35,125 bases of DNA, from the NCBI GenBank assembly GCA_015680685.1, contig MNCI01020368.1, positions 618 to 35,742 of the forward strand, written 5' to 3'. A model generated the notes under the pieces. The model did no database searches and was not told the origin of the DNA. It saw only the letters and a list, made by a program, of their open reading frames with translations. This stretch comes from Gnetum montanum (Eukaryota; Streptophyta; Gnetopsida; Gnetales; Gnetaceae). Made by a program: the position numbers and the translations under genes. How positions within the stretch are numbered: the stretch's first letter is position 1; every line of letters begins with the position of its first letter. Of this stretch, positions 11,981-22,586 are shown piece after piece.

Positions 11981-12738
11981 TGATGAGTGGCAAGATACCC
12001 CTACACTCAACCATATGAATACGAGCGTTACACACACGATCCAGTTGAACTCTGCTGACAGACTAGTTGTGGCATCTAGACAATTAGCCTTAGGTCGTAG
12101 TTCACTATCTTTGTCACGTATGGTTTAGTCTAGAGTGAGGTGTATGATGTGTTTTCTAATTTAATGCTACTTCTAAAGGCAAAGGAAAGTAATATTAACT
12201 AAGCTAGGAGAGAAAGGGTAAGAGAATCTAACTAGCCTAAGTGCAATGAGCATCCATTCCTTGATTATCCATACACATCTTGAACTATGTGAATAACTAC
12301 CACTAGGATTACCAAGCGTAGATCCTAGGTACACTACTGGGTTACCAAGTAGTCACACTTAAATGCTCGTAATCAAGTTGTACTCATTTCACGTTTAACA
12401 TGAGTTTAAGAGTGAGAAGAGATTAACTAGGAAAGCATTAAATAATAATTAAATAAATAATTAATCTAAGTGAATGTTGCAATGATGAAGTAATGTTGAC
12501 CTTTATTTCTAGTCATGTGCATGTCCAAGTACGTCACACTCGAATAAATGATGTCGTACAATTACAATCATCACATTGCGGGCATACACTGGAAAATATT
12601 CTATCTCTAGAGGGATAAAAATTCTAGAGTTTTGCTAAGGGACTAAAAACTAGATTTCGAAACAAGAGAGAGATGCCTCTTATTTATAGAACTGGCGACG
12701 GGCCTCGATACCGCGGTCGTTCAAAATGCAACTCATCA
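11981..12738 (-). repeat. 3' LTR of element B
   Basis: On the minus strand it begins TGATGAGTTGC and ends CCACTCATCA (758 bases). It matches 18491-18958; the other copy carries about 28 extra bases near 18620. A TATA-type tctataaataag lies at about 12683-12694. U3 is very short and unusually rich in CpG (cgaccgcggtatcgagg and neighbours). Confidence 0.88.
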
Positions 12739-12752
12739 TACCCCCACGACTG
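12739..12752 (-). other. Polypurine tract of element B
   Basis: Minus-strand cgtgggggta directly abuts the 3' LTR. It is preceded by gaggacgag and ttttcattcagt, a block also present before the tracts of A and C. Confidence 0.8.
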
Positions 12753-12902
12753 AATGAAAACTCGTCCTCGAGTTATAGTTATTACATAGTGGATAGGTAT
12801 GGTATTATTGGATGGGAAGAAATGGGATTATGTCGCAGTGTGAAATGAAAACAAAATAAAGACACAACACAAATGTTCTACGGCTACAAAAATGGATGGA
12901 AC

Positions 12903-14506
12903 TCATGTAGTTTTAGGTGGCGGTGGCACCTCCATTGGTGCCTTCCCTTTGTCTTGTGCTCCAGGTTTTGAGGCTTGATGTTGTTGAAGTATGGCCTAGA
13001 GCTTCTCCTCTTCGGTCCGAGGGTCTTGTGCCATCCATGCTAATGTTCCAACATTTGACAGAGAAGGCACTTCCCACAGACAGGGTAGTTGTGGAAACAT
13101 TTGGTTGGCCTTGACATACCAAGCCGCGAACACCCGTCGTTCCTCCTCATAGGCCCTAACTTTATCCTTGTACTCTTGAAAATCTGCTAGCCATCAAGCC
13201 AAGTCTATTGTGATACCTTTCTATCATTGGTAGCTAGCTTTTACCACCTCAAGTTCAAAATTTACAACTTCTAGTTTCTCCACCAACTTCTTGCGCTCTA
13301 CAAATTCTACTTCGTATTTGATGTGGGTGGTTGCTAACTGCTACTTGAGCTCTCTCCTCAGACGTCCTGCTATTAACATGCCAAGGTTGGCATATCTCAG
13401 GTTTGCCAACTCCATGTATTCTGTCAAATCTTGAATCTGTAGGTCCCAGCTCTTAACTTCTGCTTGGTGGGTGAAGGCATATGTGTCCAATATGGCCTAC
13501 CAGTTAGTGTGTTGAGCACTGATAGTAATGATCTGGGCCTTGGCCATATGGATCTCCTTTTACAACATCTTTTTATACATCCCCACCTGATCGCAGAAGA
13601 GCTCCTTCAGCTTCTCATGTCGTTTAGCTTCCTTTTTCCATGCGCTTATCTCAATACCTAACTTTTGATGAATGGTACATACCTCCTCCATCGAGAGGGT
13701 TCGATTCTCTCTGGCTAAATGGCTTACATCTTGGTTGACCCGGATGAATTGTTCTCAAAATTGATGGAAGTGTTCCTCAAGAACATTCTTCTTCTTTTCC
13801 AAAATGATCAATCGAAGGTTGTCTACAACAAGCTGCTTATTTTCTTCTTGTAAGGCCTTGAGTGCCTTAAGATGCGCATAAATTTACACTTGTGCCATAG
13901 AGGCATCCTAGTCAACCTTCTCTTTTTTTGCTGTCACCTTTTTATTCTCTATCAACATTTTATTAAGTTGCTCGATTCTAAAAGTGTCCAGCTGGTTTTG
14001 AGCAACCTTTCGCCCTGTATTCGAAAGGTTTAATATTTCTAAAACGGCTTGAACAGAGAAATTAATAGTCACACCACAAATGTTAACTGTGGTGCCTTCT
14101 TCTTTATTGTGCCAAAATTAGCATGTGCCCATAAGTACTAGGCACCACTTTCAAAGAGGGTAGGCCATAAGGGAGATCCCTTGAGGTGATCCCTAATAGC
14201 CTCAGGAGCGAACTCTGCAAAAGATTCAAATTTCAATTCCACAATCACTGTAGCGAATGTGGACTTTTCATGGATGGACTGAACACAATCTTGGGGCAAT
14301 GTGAGATGTTTTCTCTATTCATGCACTATAGCAGTTCCTCCTCCTGCCTACCTGAACTGTATGGTAGGAGGATCCTCTTGATGAAAACTGAATGATTGTT
14401 CCTCCTGTTTTGCATGTTGTCCAGCAGGATCTTGTCTTCCACCTCTCTTGGGTCGTTTGCTCCCACCTTGAGCAGGACTTCCTTGTTGTCCACGTTTCGG
14501 GGCCAT
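12903..14506 (-). pseudogene. Element B ORF2: coiled-coil protein (broken)
   Basis: The frame opens at the ATG at 14506, directly after a splice-acceptor-like AG, with a basic, Gly/Gln-rich N-terminus (MAPKRGQQGSPAQGG...). A short block (FAEFAPEAIRDHLKGSPLWP) matches element A. Most of the rest is charged and helical with heptad character, including LSMEEVC and LRYANLGML, both with close counterparts in A. The C-terminus reads VPPPPKTT before the stop at 12903, like A and C. About 535 codons, with stops and at least one frameshift. Compared with A it lacks several hundred codons in the middle. Function unknown: no polymerase, integrase or protease motif is visible. Confidence 0.75.
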
Positions 14507-14545
14507 CTGCAATCACACAAGGTCAAGCATTAGTAAGCTTATTTC
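14507..14545 (-). other. Putative branch point and 3' splice site before ORF2 of B
   Basis: On the minus strand cttactaatg is followed about 20 bases later by ttgtgtgattgcag and then the ORF2 ATG. This is a consensus-like plant branch point, pyrimidine/U-rich stretch and AG acceptor. The same arrangement occurs in C ending at 27506. Confidence 0.65.
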
Positions 14546-15301
14546 CAAAATTAAGTTATACCTTACTGCTTGCCTTAATTAATTTATTTTATCTCTGTGT
14601 GATGTTTATTATTGGAAGAACATGTCCCTGAAAGGTTATAATGTTGAGTCCATTTTACTTAGGTGGTTTTCAATTTTAGTTTCCTGATGTACCTAGGCAT
14701 TAAATGATTTTTAGGCACAATTATTCTAAGTGTTATAGTTAATTACCCTAAATGATGTCCTTTGGACAATGATAAATTCCAAAAAAGTTAGGCACTTTTC
14801 GGTAGATGTCCCTCCCCCATGACTAAGCTGAGCACTCCGAGTTCAAGTAGGTTCAAATAGAATTAAAATCATAGTACCAATGAGCGAGATATAGGTATAA
14901 AAACAAGGGTCTAACAATCACAAGTCATAGAGAAAAATTTGAAAAACGTCCCTCGCGTGAATAGTGGAAAATGATGGTAAGTGTTGTGGGGGGNCAGGGG
15001 GTTCACGTATATATATTTTCATTGAAGTTAGGGCACTTAGAGAATGTACCGAATTTTTAATATTTCTTTGAAATTAAATGATGTAGGCTAAGGACATCTG
15101 GATGATTGGTAAAGGGTTCCAGGGTAATTCAACTAGTTCTAAAAGCACGAAAATTATGATGCTGTGGAATTTATCAATAAGGATGGTAGAGAAAAGGCTA
15201 TGTGATGGTAATAAGGGAAAGAAAATTGTTGACAATATGCTAAGGGTAAGAAATGTTGTGTATGTGTTGTGTCATAAGCGAAGATTACAAAAGATTACAC
15301 A

Positions 15302-15388
15302 AGTGGTCCTCCCCAAAGTAGGTTCCAACCTATAATGCCCTTGTGTAACCACACTTAAAGTGTCCATGGGCACTAGAAGGGTTAAATG
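15302..15388 (-). other. Conserved noncoding block in spacer (B copy)
   Basis: Differs from 27098-27190 of element C at only about five positions over about 90 bases, clearly less than the surrounding sequence. It contains the inverted repeat taggttggaaccta and the near-palindrome gtgcccatggacac. Confidence 0.7.
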
Positions 15389-15749
15389 TAATCCGCACTG
15401 ATTCCATAAAACACACACACATGCAAGTATCACTAGAATGAGGTAATGATTCTATGCTACACATGACACGCGCTATAATTACATGAACAGTGAGATGAGA
15501 TGAAGTATAGAAGGGATCGTAGAGATTGGGACATGAGGTAACTGACCCAAAGCATAGTGAATCCTACATGTAAAGCATGATTAAGGTGTTATTAACCCGT
15601 CGTTCCAAGATCAAGACCAAGTCCATTCCTCTAATCAATGACATTACATTATTTCATCTCATGATAAGCAACTATGAGAGTACCATAACAACAAGGCGTA
15701 CGATCACTTGGCATTTTATTCAAGGGAGGAGTGATTTTTGTTTTGTGGC

Positions 15750-15782
15750 ACTTCCTTCTTCTTTTTTTCTTCTTTTTTTTTG
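15750..15782 (-). other. Purine tract in spacer of element B
   Basis: An almost pure A/G run on the coding (minus) strand, at the same relative position as the longer tract of element C (26607-26733). Confidence 0.6.
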
Positions 15783-16424
15783 AATACTGGATCCAGAGAA
15801 GCTGCCAACCTTCAGGCATGGGTGCATGTCTTTCCAATGGGACCCCCTAACACAACATTGGATTTTTGAGTGCCCTTTTTGATTACTCTTACTCCCATTT
15901 TTTGTTAGATCTACAAGGATCTTAGTACAACCACGTTACATGATAACTCTCATAGACGTCACCAAAGAGAATCCACAAGTCCCCTTGATGTCACACTCTA
16001 ATCATTCCCTCTTGGTCCATCCTTCTTCATTCTGGGTACAATGAACAAAACACAAAATTAATTTTAAGTTTAAAAAATGTCAAGAATATCACTATACCCT
16101 TGAACAGAACCTCTTATTTGTAGAATGGATGAGTGGGTGTAATGGGCTCATTGTCCAAATAATTGATCGTTCGAGACTCAATAACATAGAACGCACCTCA
16201 ACCAACGATCCACATGAGTGTTTTATTCGTATATGAGATTACCTACAAAATCTTAAAAAGAAAAAAATACTAAAAAGACAAAAAGATAAAACAAGGAAGT
16301 TGAAAAATGAAAAAATGGAAAAAAAAAGTTGTAAAATTAAAGAAAATTAAAAACATTTATTAATCCTGCTTGCTATTAGAATGGGGGATATTCCTCATAC
16401 CTAAATGATTGAGGATGGCAAGGA

Positions 16425-18348
16425 TTAATAATTGACAACGGGGATCCTTGCATGTTGGAAGTATTTTGGCTTAATCATATTTACCCCATCAGGTTTCACA
16501 CACTTGATTATAATAAGCATAGTGGAGCAATTTGTATGATGTAGTTCCTGGATAATGAGTTGACCCACTATAATGTTTGTGACTGGAAGATGGTATGCAA
16601 GGATTGGGTTGTCACTCTCCGTTCTTGTGTTCATTGGGCCGTATGGTGTTGGAGTGTTAGTTGGTGGCCCTAATGAAGTAACATGAGGTGTGGGGTTCAA
16701 AGATGAGGGTGCACCACAATGTGGGACTTGTGCTGAGTTGGAGGATGCAGTGGCCTCAAAATTATGTTTTCCCTCCTTACAGCCATGTTTAAAGAAGGTG
16801 CGCTTTGGATGTCGCGGAGGCTTTTCATTGTTGTTGGTAGCATTAGCACAAGAAGCGTTCGTGGGTTGTTGTTGTGGTGCAAACACCTGAGGAATAGTTG
16901 GTGGCAATGTAGGAGCAAAAGTATGAGAATGTTGAAAGTTAGGAGAAGTGTGTGATGCACAAGGCGGTGGTTCTGTTGGAGGCATGGGCTGATAGTATTG
17001 AGGAGAATGGTACTGTGATGAGATAGAGTATGTTGAGCCAGCTGGAGAAATAGGGTGTTGGACTAGATAGGCATTTGGGTTTGGCTGGTACAAAGGGTGT
17101 CTCTAGTTTACGGGTGGTCTCCCCCACGACTGGGATTTTTGCCACTATGATCGAATACAGTATCTCTGCATGAACTCTGGATGTAACATATTTTCCCAAT
17201 GCTTATGTAAATGTGACAAGATTGGGCATTAGCCCTTGGGGTAATCGTACAGGCATATGTTACATTCATATGTATGATTGGCAGTTGAGCTCTTATTTTC
17301 TTTATCCCTTCTTTCTGATTGTCTAATGTTTTTTCCTACTTCTTGGGTTGTCAAAACTCTATCTCCAATAATATCGATAAATTCTCCACACTTTTTATAC
17401 GTCCATTCCAACATCTTATTGATATTTTCCTCGACTTAACGATTGTTGTATCGGTAAAGATGGTTCGTTCTCCTTGTGATTGGTTGATTTCTCCTTTTTA
17501 TGATCATGGACCTTTGTTAAGTTGAGATTTTGGTCTCGTTGATGTTTTTCAACACTCTCCCATCTAGCCATTTCTCCTTCCTATTTTGCTACCCACTTAA
17601 TAAGCTCTTGGACTTGATGGGTTCGTAGTTCATATAGTTGACCTTGGGCATACATTCTGAAGGTCTCTCTTGTTTCATTACGTAGCCCGTTAATGATATG
17701 GTACATTAGCCCTTCCTTGGAGAACCCATGGCCTAGACAGTTGTTTAATAGTGCATACTATCGTTCCAAGGCCATGTCCAAGGGTTCATGTTATGCTTGT
17801 TTCCACTCTTGGATTTGTTTCCTCAAGGTTGACACTCTTTTGTAGGTTTGATATCTTTCATGAAAGAGTTCTACCATTGTTGGCCAACATCGTATTGAAT
17901 TTGGTTTTAATGATTTATACCATAATTTTGCTTGGCCAATGAGTGTCATAGGAAAGAGCTTAAGTTTTTGCCACCCATTATCAATGTTGTTCCATGTGCA
18001 GGCATCATAAAAGGCTAGTAAATGTTGTTGTGGATCTAAGTCATAGCCTCCTAAAAAAGTAGGAAGGTTGTTTAAATCGAGCCTAGGTAGATGGCTCTCT
18101 TTACGATGGCTACGTGAGATTCGAACAGCCTCTTGTATTTGCATTAAGCTTGTAGTGGCTAGTAGCGGTTCATTGTCATCCTGTAAGTTATGCTTTCGTG
18201 CGTTGGGATGACGTTGCTTTCGTTGATGCTTATAAGAAACCCCCACCTCGGGTTGCATGCTCCAATCTTCATTGTCATATAATTCGTTGGTTATCCAATG
18301 AACTTCCTCACTAGGTATGACATTATTGTAATCTTGTAGGAGAGGCAT
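16425..18348 (-). pseudogene. gag: Element B gag (broken)
   Basis: The ATG at 18348 follows tttcacaacc, like the start in C. A charged N-terminal part leads to the capsid-like core (about 18090-17790) with GGYDLDPQQHLLAFYDAC, KLKLFPMTLIGQAKLWY and FHERYQTY, matching the Retrotrans_gag pattern. Downstream at about 17270-17220 is YECNICLYDYPKG followed by CPILSHLHKHW after a stop: a Cx2C...HxH arrangement instead of the usual CCHC knuckle. The last about 220 codons (17093-16425) are Pro, Gln, Ser and Tyr rich with FFKHGCKEGKH near the middle. TAA at about 17790 and a frameshift near 17100 break the frame. No pol follows. Confidence 0.82.
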
Positions 18349-18471
18349 GGTTGTGAAATTGTGTGTGAATTTGTATGTGACTTTTTTATAATTATTATTT
18401 TCTAAAAGATATATCATTAATTTTTGTACAATGACCTTGTATGATATAACTAATATAGATAACTAGCACCA

Positions 18472-18489
18472 TCCCTGGCAACGGCACCA
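18472..18489 (-). other. Primer-binding site of element B, tRNA-Asp type
   Basis: Minus-strand tggtgccgttgccaggga matches 16 of 18 bases of the tRNA-Asp(GTC) complement and lies one base from the LTR end. It is the best preserved of the three family copies. Confidence 0.82.
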
Positions 18490-18490
18490 A

Positions 18491-18958
18491 TGATGAGTGG
18501 CGAGATACCCCTACACTCAACCATACGAATACGAGCGTTACACGCACAATCTAGTTGAACTTCGCAGGCAGACTAGTTGTGGCATCTATAAAATTAGCCT
18601 TAGGTCACAGTTTGCTATCTTCCCACCTAGACTAGTATTATCTTTGTCACATATGGTTTAGTCCAGAGTGAGGTGTATGATGTGTTTTCTAATCTAATTC
18701 TACTCCTAAAGGCAAAGGAAAGTAATATTAACTAAGCTAGGAGAGAAAGGGTAAGAGAATCTAACTAGCCTAAGTGCAATGAGCATCTGTTCCTTGATTA
18801 TCCGTACACATCTTGGACTTCGTACATGACTACCACTGGGATTACCAAGCGCCGGACCTAGGTACACTACTAGATTACCAAGTAGTCACACTTAAATGCT
18901 CGTAATCAAGTCATACTCATTCTGCATTTAACATGAGTTTAAGGGTGAGAAGAGATTA
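18491..18958 (-). repeat. 5' LTR of element B (partial, runs into gap)
   Basis: Its inner end (tgatgagtggcgagatacccc on the + strand) and the following 460 bases match the 3' LTR from 11981. The remaining U3 part is lost in the N run. Confidence 0.88.
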
Positions 18959-19560
18959 NNNNNNNNNNNNNNNNNNNNNNNNNNNNNNNNNNNNNNNNNN
19001 NNNNNNNNNNNNNNNNNNNNNNNNNNNNNNNNNNNNNNNNNNNNNNNNNNNNNNNNNNNNNNNNNNNNNNNNNNNNNNNNNNNNNNNNNNNNNNNNNNNN
19101 NNNNNNNNNNNNNNNNNNNNNNNNNNNNNNNNNNNNNNNNNNNNNNNNNNNNNNNNNNNNNNNNNNNNNNNNNNNNNNNNNNNNNNNNNNNNNNNNNNNN
19201 NNNNNNNNNNNNNNNNNNNNNNNNNNNNNNNNNNNNNNNNNNNNNNNNNNNNNNNNNNNNNNNNNNNNNNNNNNNNNNNNNNNNNNNNNNNNNNNNNNNN
19301 NNNNNNNNNNNNNNNNNNNNNNNNNNNNNNNNNNNNNNNNNNNNNNNNNNNNNNNNNNNNNNNNNNNNNNNNNNNNNNNNNNNNNNNNNNNNNNNNNNNN
19401 NNNNNNNNNNNNNNNNNNNNNNNNNNNNNNNNNNNNNNNNNNNNNNNNNNNNNNNNNNNNNNNNNNNNNNNNNNNNNNNNNNNNNNNNNNNNNNNNNNNN
19501 NNNNNNNNNNNNNNNNNNNNNNNNNNNNNNNNNNNNNNNNNNNNNNNNNNNNNNNNNNNN
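18959..19560. other. Assembly gap (602 N)
   Basis: All bases are N. The gap should contain the outer part of the B 5' LTR, its target duplication and a piece of the element A spacer. Reading frames through it are meaningless. Confidence 0.99.
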
Positions 19561-19656
19561 TAACTTAGCCTAAGTGTAACTACTCGACAAGATAAGGTAC
19601 TTAAATGATATAAGTTATACATTATACGCTAATCCTTGGTTATGTTGTGACCATAA

Positions 19657-22469
19657 ATGGCACCTAAAGGAAAGCATATGCAAGAAGGAGAACCATCCCA
19701 ACCAAGGGATAAACAACCAAAAATTGGAAGGGATCAAGAATAGTCCTAGGAGTAGGTAGCTAAAACCTATGCAATGGAACCTCTTTGAGAGAAGCCTAAA
19801 GTAGAATCTATCAAATAAGTTCAAGAAGAAGCAACTGCAATAGAACAATCACACTGAGATGAGGCACCAAGGCCAAGACTGAACCTTGAGATCACCCTAA
19901 TGAATGTCTATCTTAATCAAATCAAATCTAAGGAGGTCCCAAAATCTATGCTACAAGAGTTGAACTTTGGATCCTTCTTGGAGTTTGCTCCTTGAAAAGT
20001 CAAGACTCAATTGCAAATCTCTCCCATGTGGCCCATCATCACTTACAATGGGGAGTGGTACATAGGAGAGACCTACCTCTTTTGGAACAATAGGAAGGCT
20101 AGTTCCATGATCAAAATCAAGGACATCTCTATGTCCTACTTAGTGAAAGCAATATTTGAGGCCCTTCAAGTACCTAAAACTAGGGCCACTTTTGCAAAAA
20201 TTCCAACGCAAGCAAATCCTATCATCAAGAAAGAATGAACACCATGGTGCTATGGAGTTGACCGCAAGGATTTTGGTGCACTAACCATAGTAGAACATGC
20301 ATACTTCAAGATTATGGCCTTTCACCTTAGTCCAACAGTGAGGCCCAACAAGCTCGCAACCTTCTCTGCCCATGCATGTGCCATTCGAAGTGGAAAATTC
20401 CCAGTCAATCTTCCATAGCTAATTTATCTTAAGATAGAGAAGCTCTTCAAGGAGAATGAATGTGGAGGGAAGGCACTTGCCTTTTCTTACCTCATTAGAA
20501 AATTATACAAGAGGAGAGGCATATCCTGCTACTCAATCAATGCTATCTGACATGCTTCAACTACCTCTTAAGTAGAAATGATGAAGAATAAGGTGCCTAT
20601 GAGGGTGATCTAACAAGAGGAATAGTATCCACCACCCACTCATGAGACAACACTAGAGACCCACGCTACCATTGACTACATGCACAAACTTTGAGAGTAA
20701 CTTTTGCAACAATAGCAATAGCAAGAAAGAATGAGTGGTGGTGATCCATTCATGTATAGACCTACCATGAGCCACCTAAATGAAGTGGTTCGAACCATAA
20801 GTTAGATAGAAGGTGGGATGCTAATTTTCTCTACCCAATGTATGTAGGTGCCTGGAAAGTTGAATCCAAGTGCCCAAGAGGTAACAATGTCCCTCTCATA
20901 GTAGTAGAAATTCTCAGACATCTTTGAGAATGTCACTATCTTTTTAATGTGTTTAGAGGAGAGTGAGGACACAACTGTCTAGGTGATCTAGCATCATGGA
21001 CAATAGACAAAAACTGAAGTGGTTGCTAATAGAGTTTCTAAAGCACTTAAAGCACTTGTGGTGTCTGTACTAGATGTTTCTACACTTAGAGATGTGCAGA
21101 CATCCATAGGGATCATCAATGCAAAATTGAGTGTAGCCTAGCATGAGGAATTGCTAGACTAACTGGTGGGAACCAAGCAACCGATTCTAGATGTCTTTGA
21201 CCTTCTAGATACCATCATTGTAATCTAGTTAGATCTGCTTGAAGTAAGAGGCAAATGCATCATCATGGAGGGACAACTTGAAATAACTAGAGCTAAAAAC
21301 CAATGCTTAGTTGTAAATGTTGCCAACTTGAGAGCCCATCTTGTTAATTCTACATTATTCAACCAAGCTATAACAAGATATGAAGTTTTCCAATAGCTTT
21401 AGAAGCACCTCAAAGAGGTTGAGAATGCCAAGGAGTCAATGATTTTTGACCAATCCATGGCCAATGCCATAACACATAACATTCAGAAGGACTTGTTTTA
21501 AGCTCACCATGAAAATGAGATTCTGACTATAGAAAATCATCACCTGTGGAATGTTAATGTGTAGAAGCAATAGATGTCAAAATTTATCCATCAACAAAAG
21601 GAGCAGCTAGCCATGATAAATACAAAATTGAGGAGGCTAGTAGCAAAAAACAAAAACCTCTCTATGGAGGAAGTCTGTGCCTTGTGCTAAAAATCTACAA
21701 TTGAGATAGTTGCCTAGAAGAATGACGCCTTCAAATTTAAGATGGTCAAGAACCATTACAAAGATCAGGTTGGTTTATAGAAAGAAATTAATAAAAAACA
21801 CATCCAATTGATAAAGAAAAAATTTAATGAGACCCTTCAATAGCTCCAGTAAGGAGGTCATATCTAGCAGCCTATCTTTGATGGGTTGAATGAGTACAAT
21901 AGAGCTAAAATTTGCATGAAGGAGCTATAGATTGAGGAGATGATCAAATACATAAAGCTTTCCAAACTCTGGTATGCAAACCTAATGATGCTGACTATCG
22001 AAAGATCATAGTCAAAATTGGAGAAGTAAGTGACCAACTCATACTTGTTGTACAAGGTAAAGTTTAAGCACCATAAAGAAACCAAGTAGAAGCTTGAGAT
22101 TACAAATGTAGAACTCGAGGTCTCAAGGTAAAGTTCACTAATCAAATATCAACTACTAAGAACTTGGCCAAGAAAATGTATGATTACCAAGAGCTGCAAA
22201 ACAGACTCAAGGTATTCAACATTGAACACAAACAATTTGTTGCCTAGTTTGTTAATGTGAAGAAGTTGTTCCTGATAATGTCCTATCCATGGAATATTTC
22301 CATTCTAGCCCACATTGGTGAAGTAGCATGGACCATGAATGATTCCCAAAGTAAGGAGGAGAAGATAAAGGAATTTTTGGATGCCTTGCATCTTCCGCCA
22401 AAAGTTGTAGTTGTTGTAGGAGAAGATCCTTCAAAACCTCAAGAGCCTCCACCACCTCAGACCATTTGA
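19657..22469 (+). pseudogene. Element A ORF2: long coiled-coil protein with plant-transposon-like N-terminal domain (broken)
   Basis: Starts at ATG 19657 (MAPKGKHMQEGEPSQ), homologous to the N-terminus of B's ORF2, and ends PPPPQTI at 22469: about 937 codons. Residues about 70-310 form a globular-looking domain: ELNFGSFLEFAP, SPMWPIITYNGEWY, then PTVRPNKLATFSAHACAIRSG and LAFSYLIRKLYKRRGI. This layout resembles the 'putative plant transposon protein' domain (PF20167-like) by eye only. After a Gln-rich stretch (about 20690-20735), the remainder is mostly charged helices suited to coiled coil, with LSMEEVCALC and LWYANLMML shared with B. Many stops, often where Gln is expected, show it is dead. 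The acceptor AG present in B and C is not preserved here. Function unknown. Confidence 0.72.
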
Positions 22470-22586
22470 ACTTCTTCATCATCTTCAGATCATTCAAGGA
22501 GTTGTGTTTGTTAGTTTTGTCATGGAGTTGAATGTTGTTGTCCTAAATACCAAAATTTTGTAATGATTATAAAATCATACACTTGG
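22470..22586 (+). other. Element A 3' UTR, left part before C insertion
   Basis: Short noncoding stretch ending in the target site cttgg. It continues after element C at 29005. Confidence 0.7.

Larger units (their letters stand above)
14507..16424 (-). other. Element B noncoding spacer between gag and ORF2
   Basis: About 1.9 kb without a supported gene, although much of it aligns with the same region of C. It contains a conserved block (15302-15388), a donor-like gggtcagtt near 15548 (gggtaagtt in C), a purine tract on the minus strand (15750-15782), and a segment around 15900-15990 that matches C 26396-26480. There is one unresolved base at 14994. Confidence 0.6.
11981..19300 (-). mobile_element. 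Element B: related gag + ORF2 LTR retrotransposon, minus strand, inserted in A
   Basis: Read on the minus strand: 5' LTR from inside the N gap to 18491, PBS 18489-18472, gag 18348-16425, spacer, ORF2 14506-12903, polypurine tract 12752-12739, 3' LTR 12738-11981. The outer end is estimated from the 3' LTR length; it lies within the gap (18959-19560). It interrupts the spacer between gag and ORF2 of element A. The left flank is actca, but the matching duplication on the right cannot be seen. There are no pol motifs on either strand. Confidence 0.85.

Noticed and set aside
12913-13122. Frame ending ...GGATAT as the true ORF2 C-terminus in B
   Set aside because: Comparison of A, B and C shows that the conserved ending is the other frame, finishing with PPPP and a stop at 12903.
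14994-14994. Single N in a G run as a contig join
   Set aside because: Sequence on both sides is continuous element B spacer; it looks like a homopolymer base-call problem.
16425-17093. 222-codon Pro/Gln/Tyr-rich frame as a host extensin or proline-rich protein
   Set aside because: It is in line with the capsid part of element B gag, and the equivalent region exists after the gag core of element C, so it is the gag tail.
18933-19622. Long open frames on both strands (over 200 codons)
   Set aside because: They consist almost wholly of N and carry no information.
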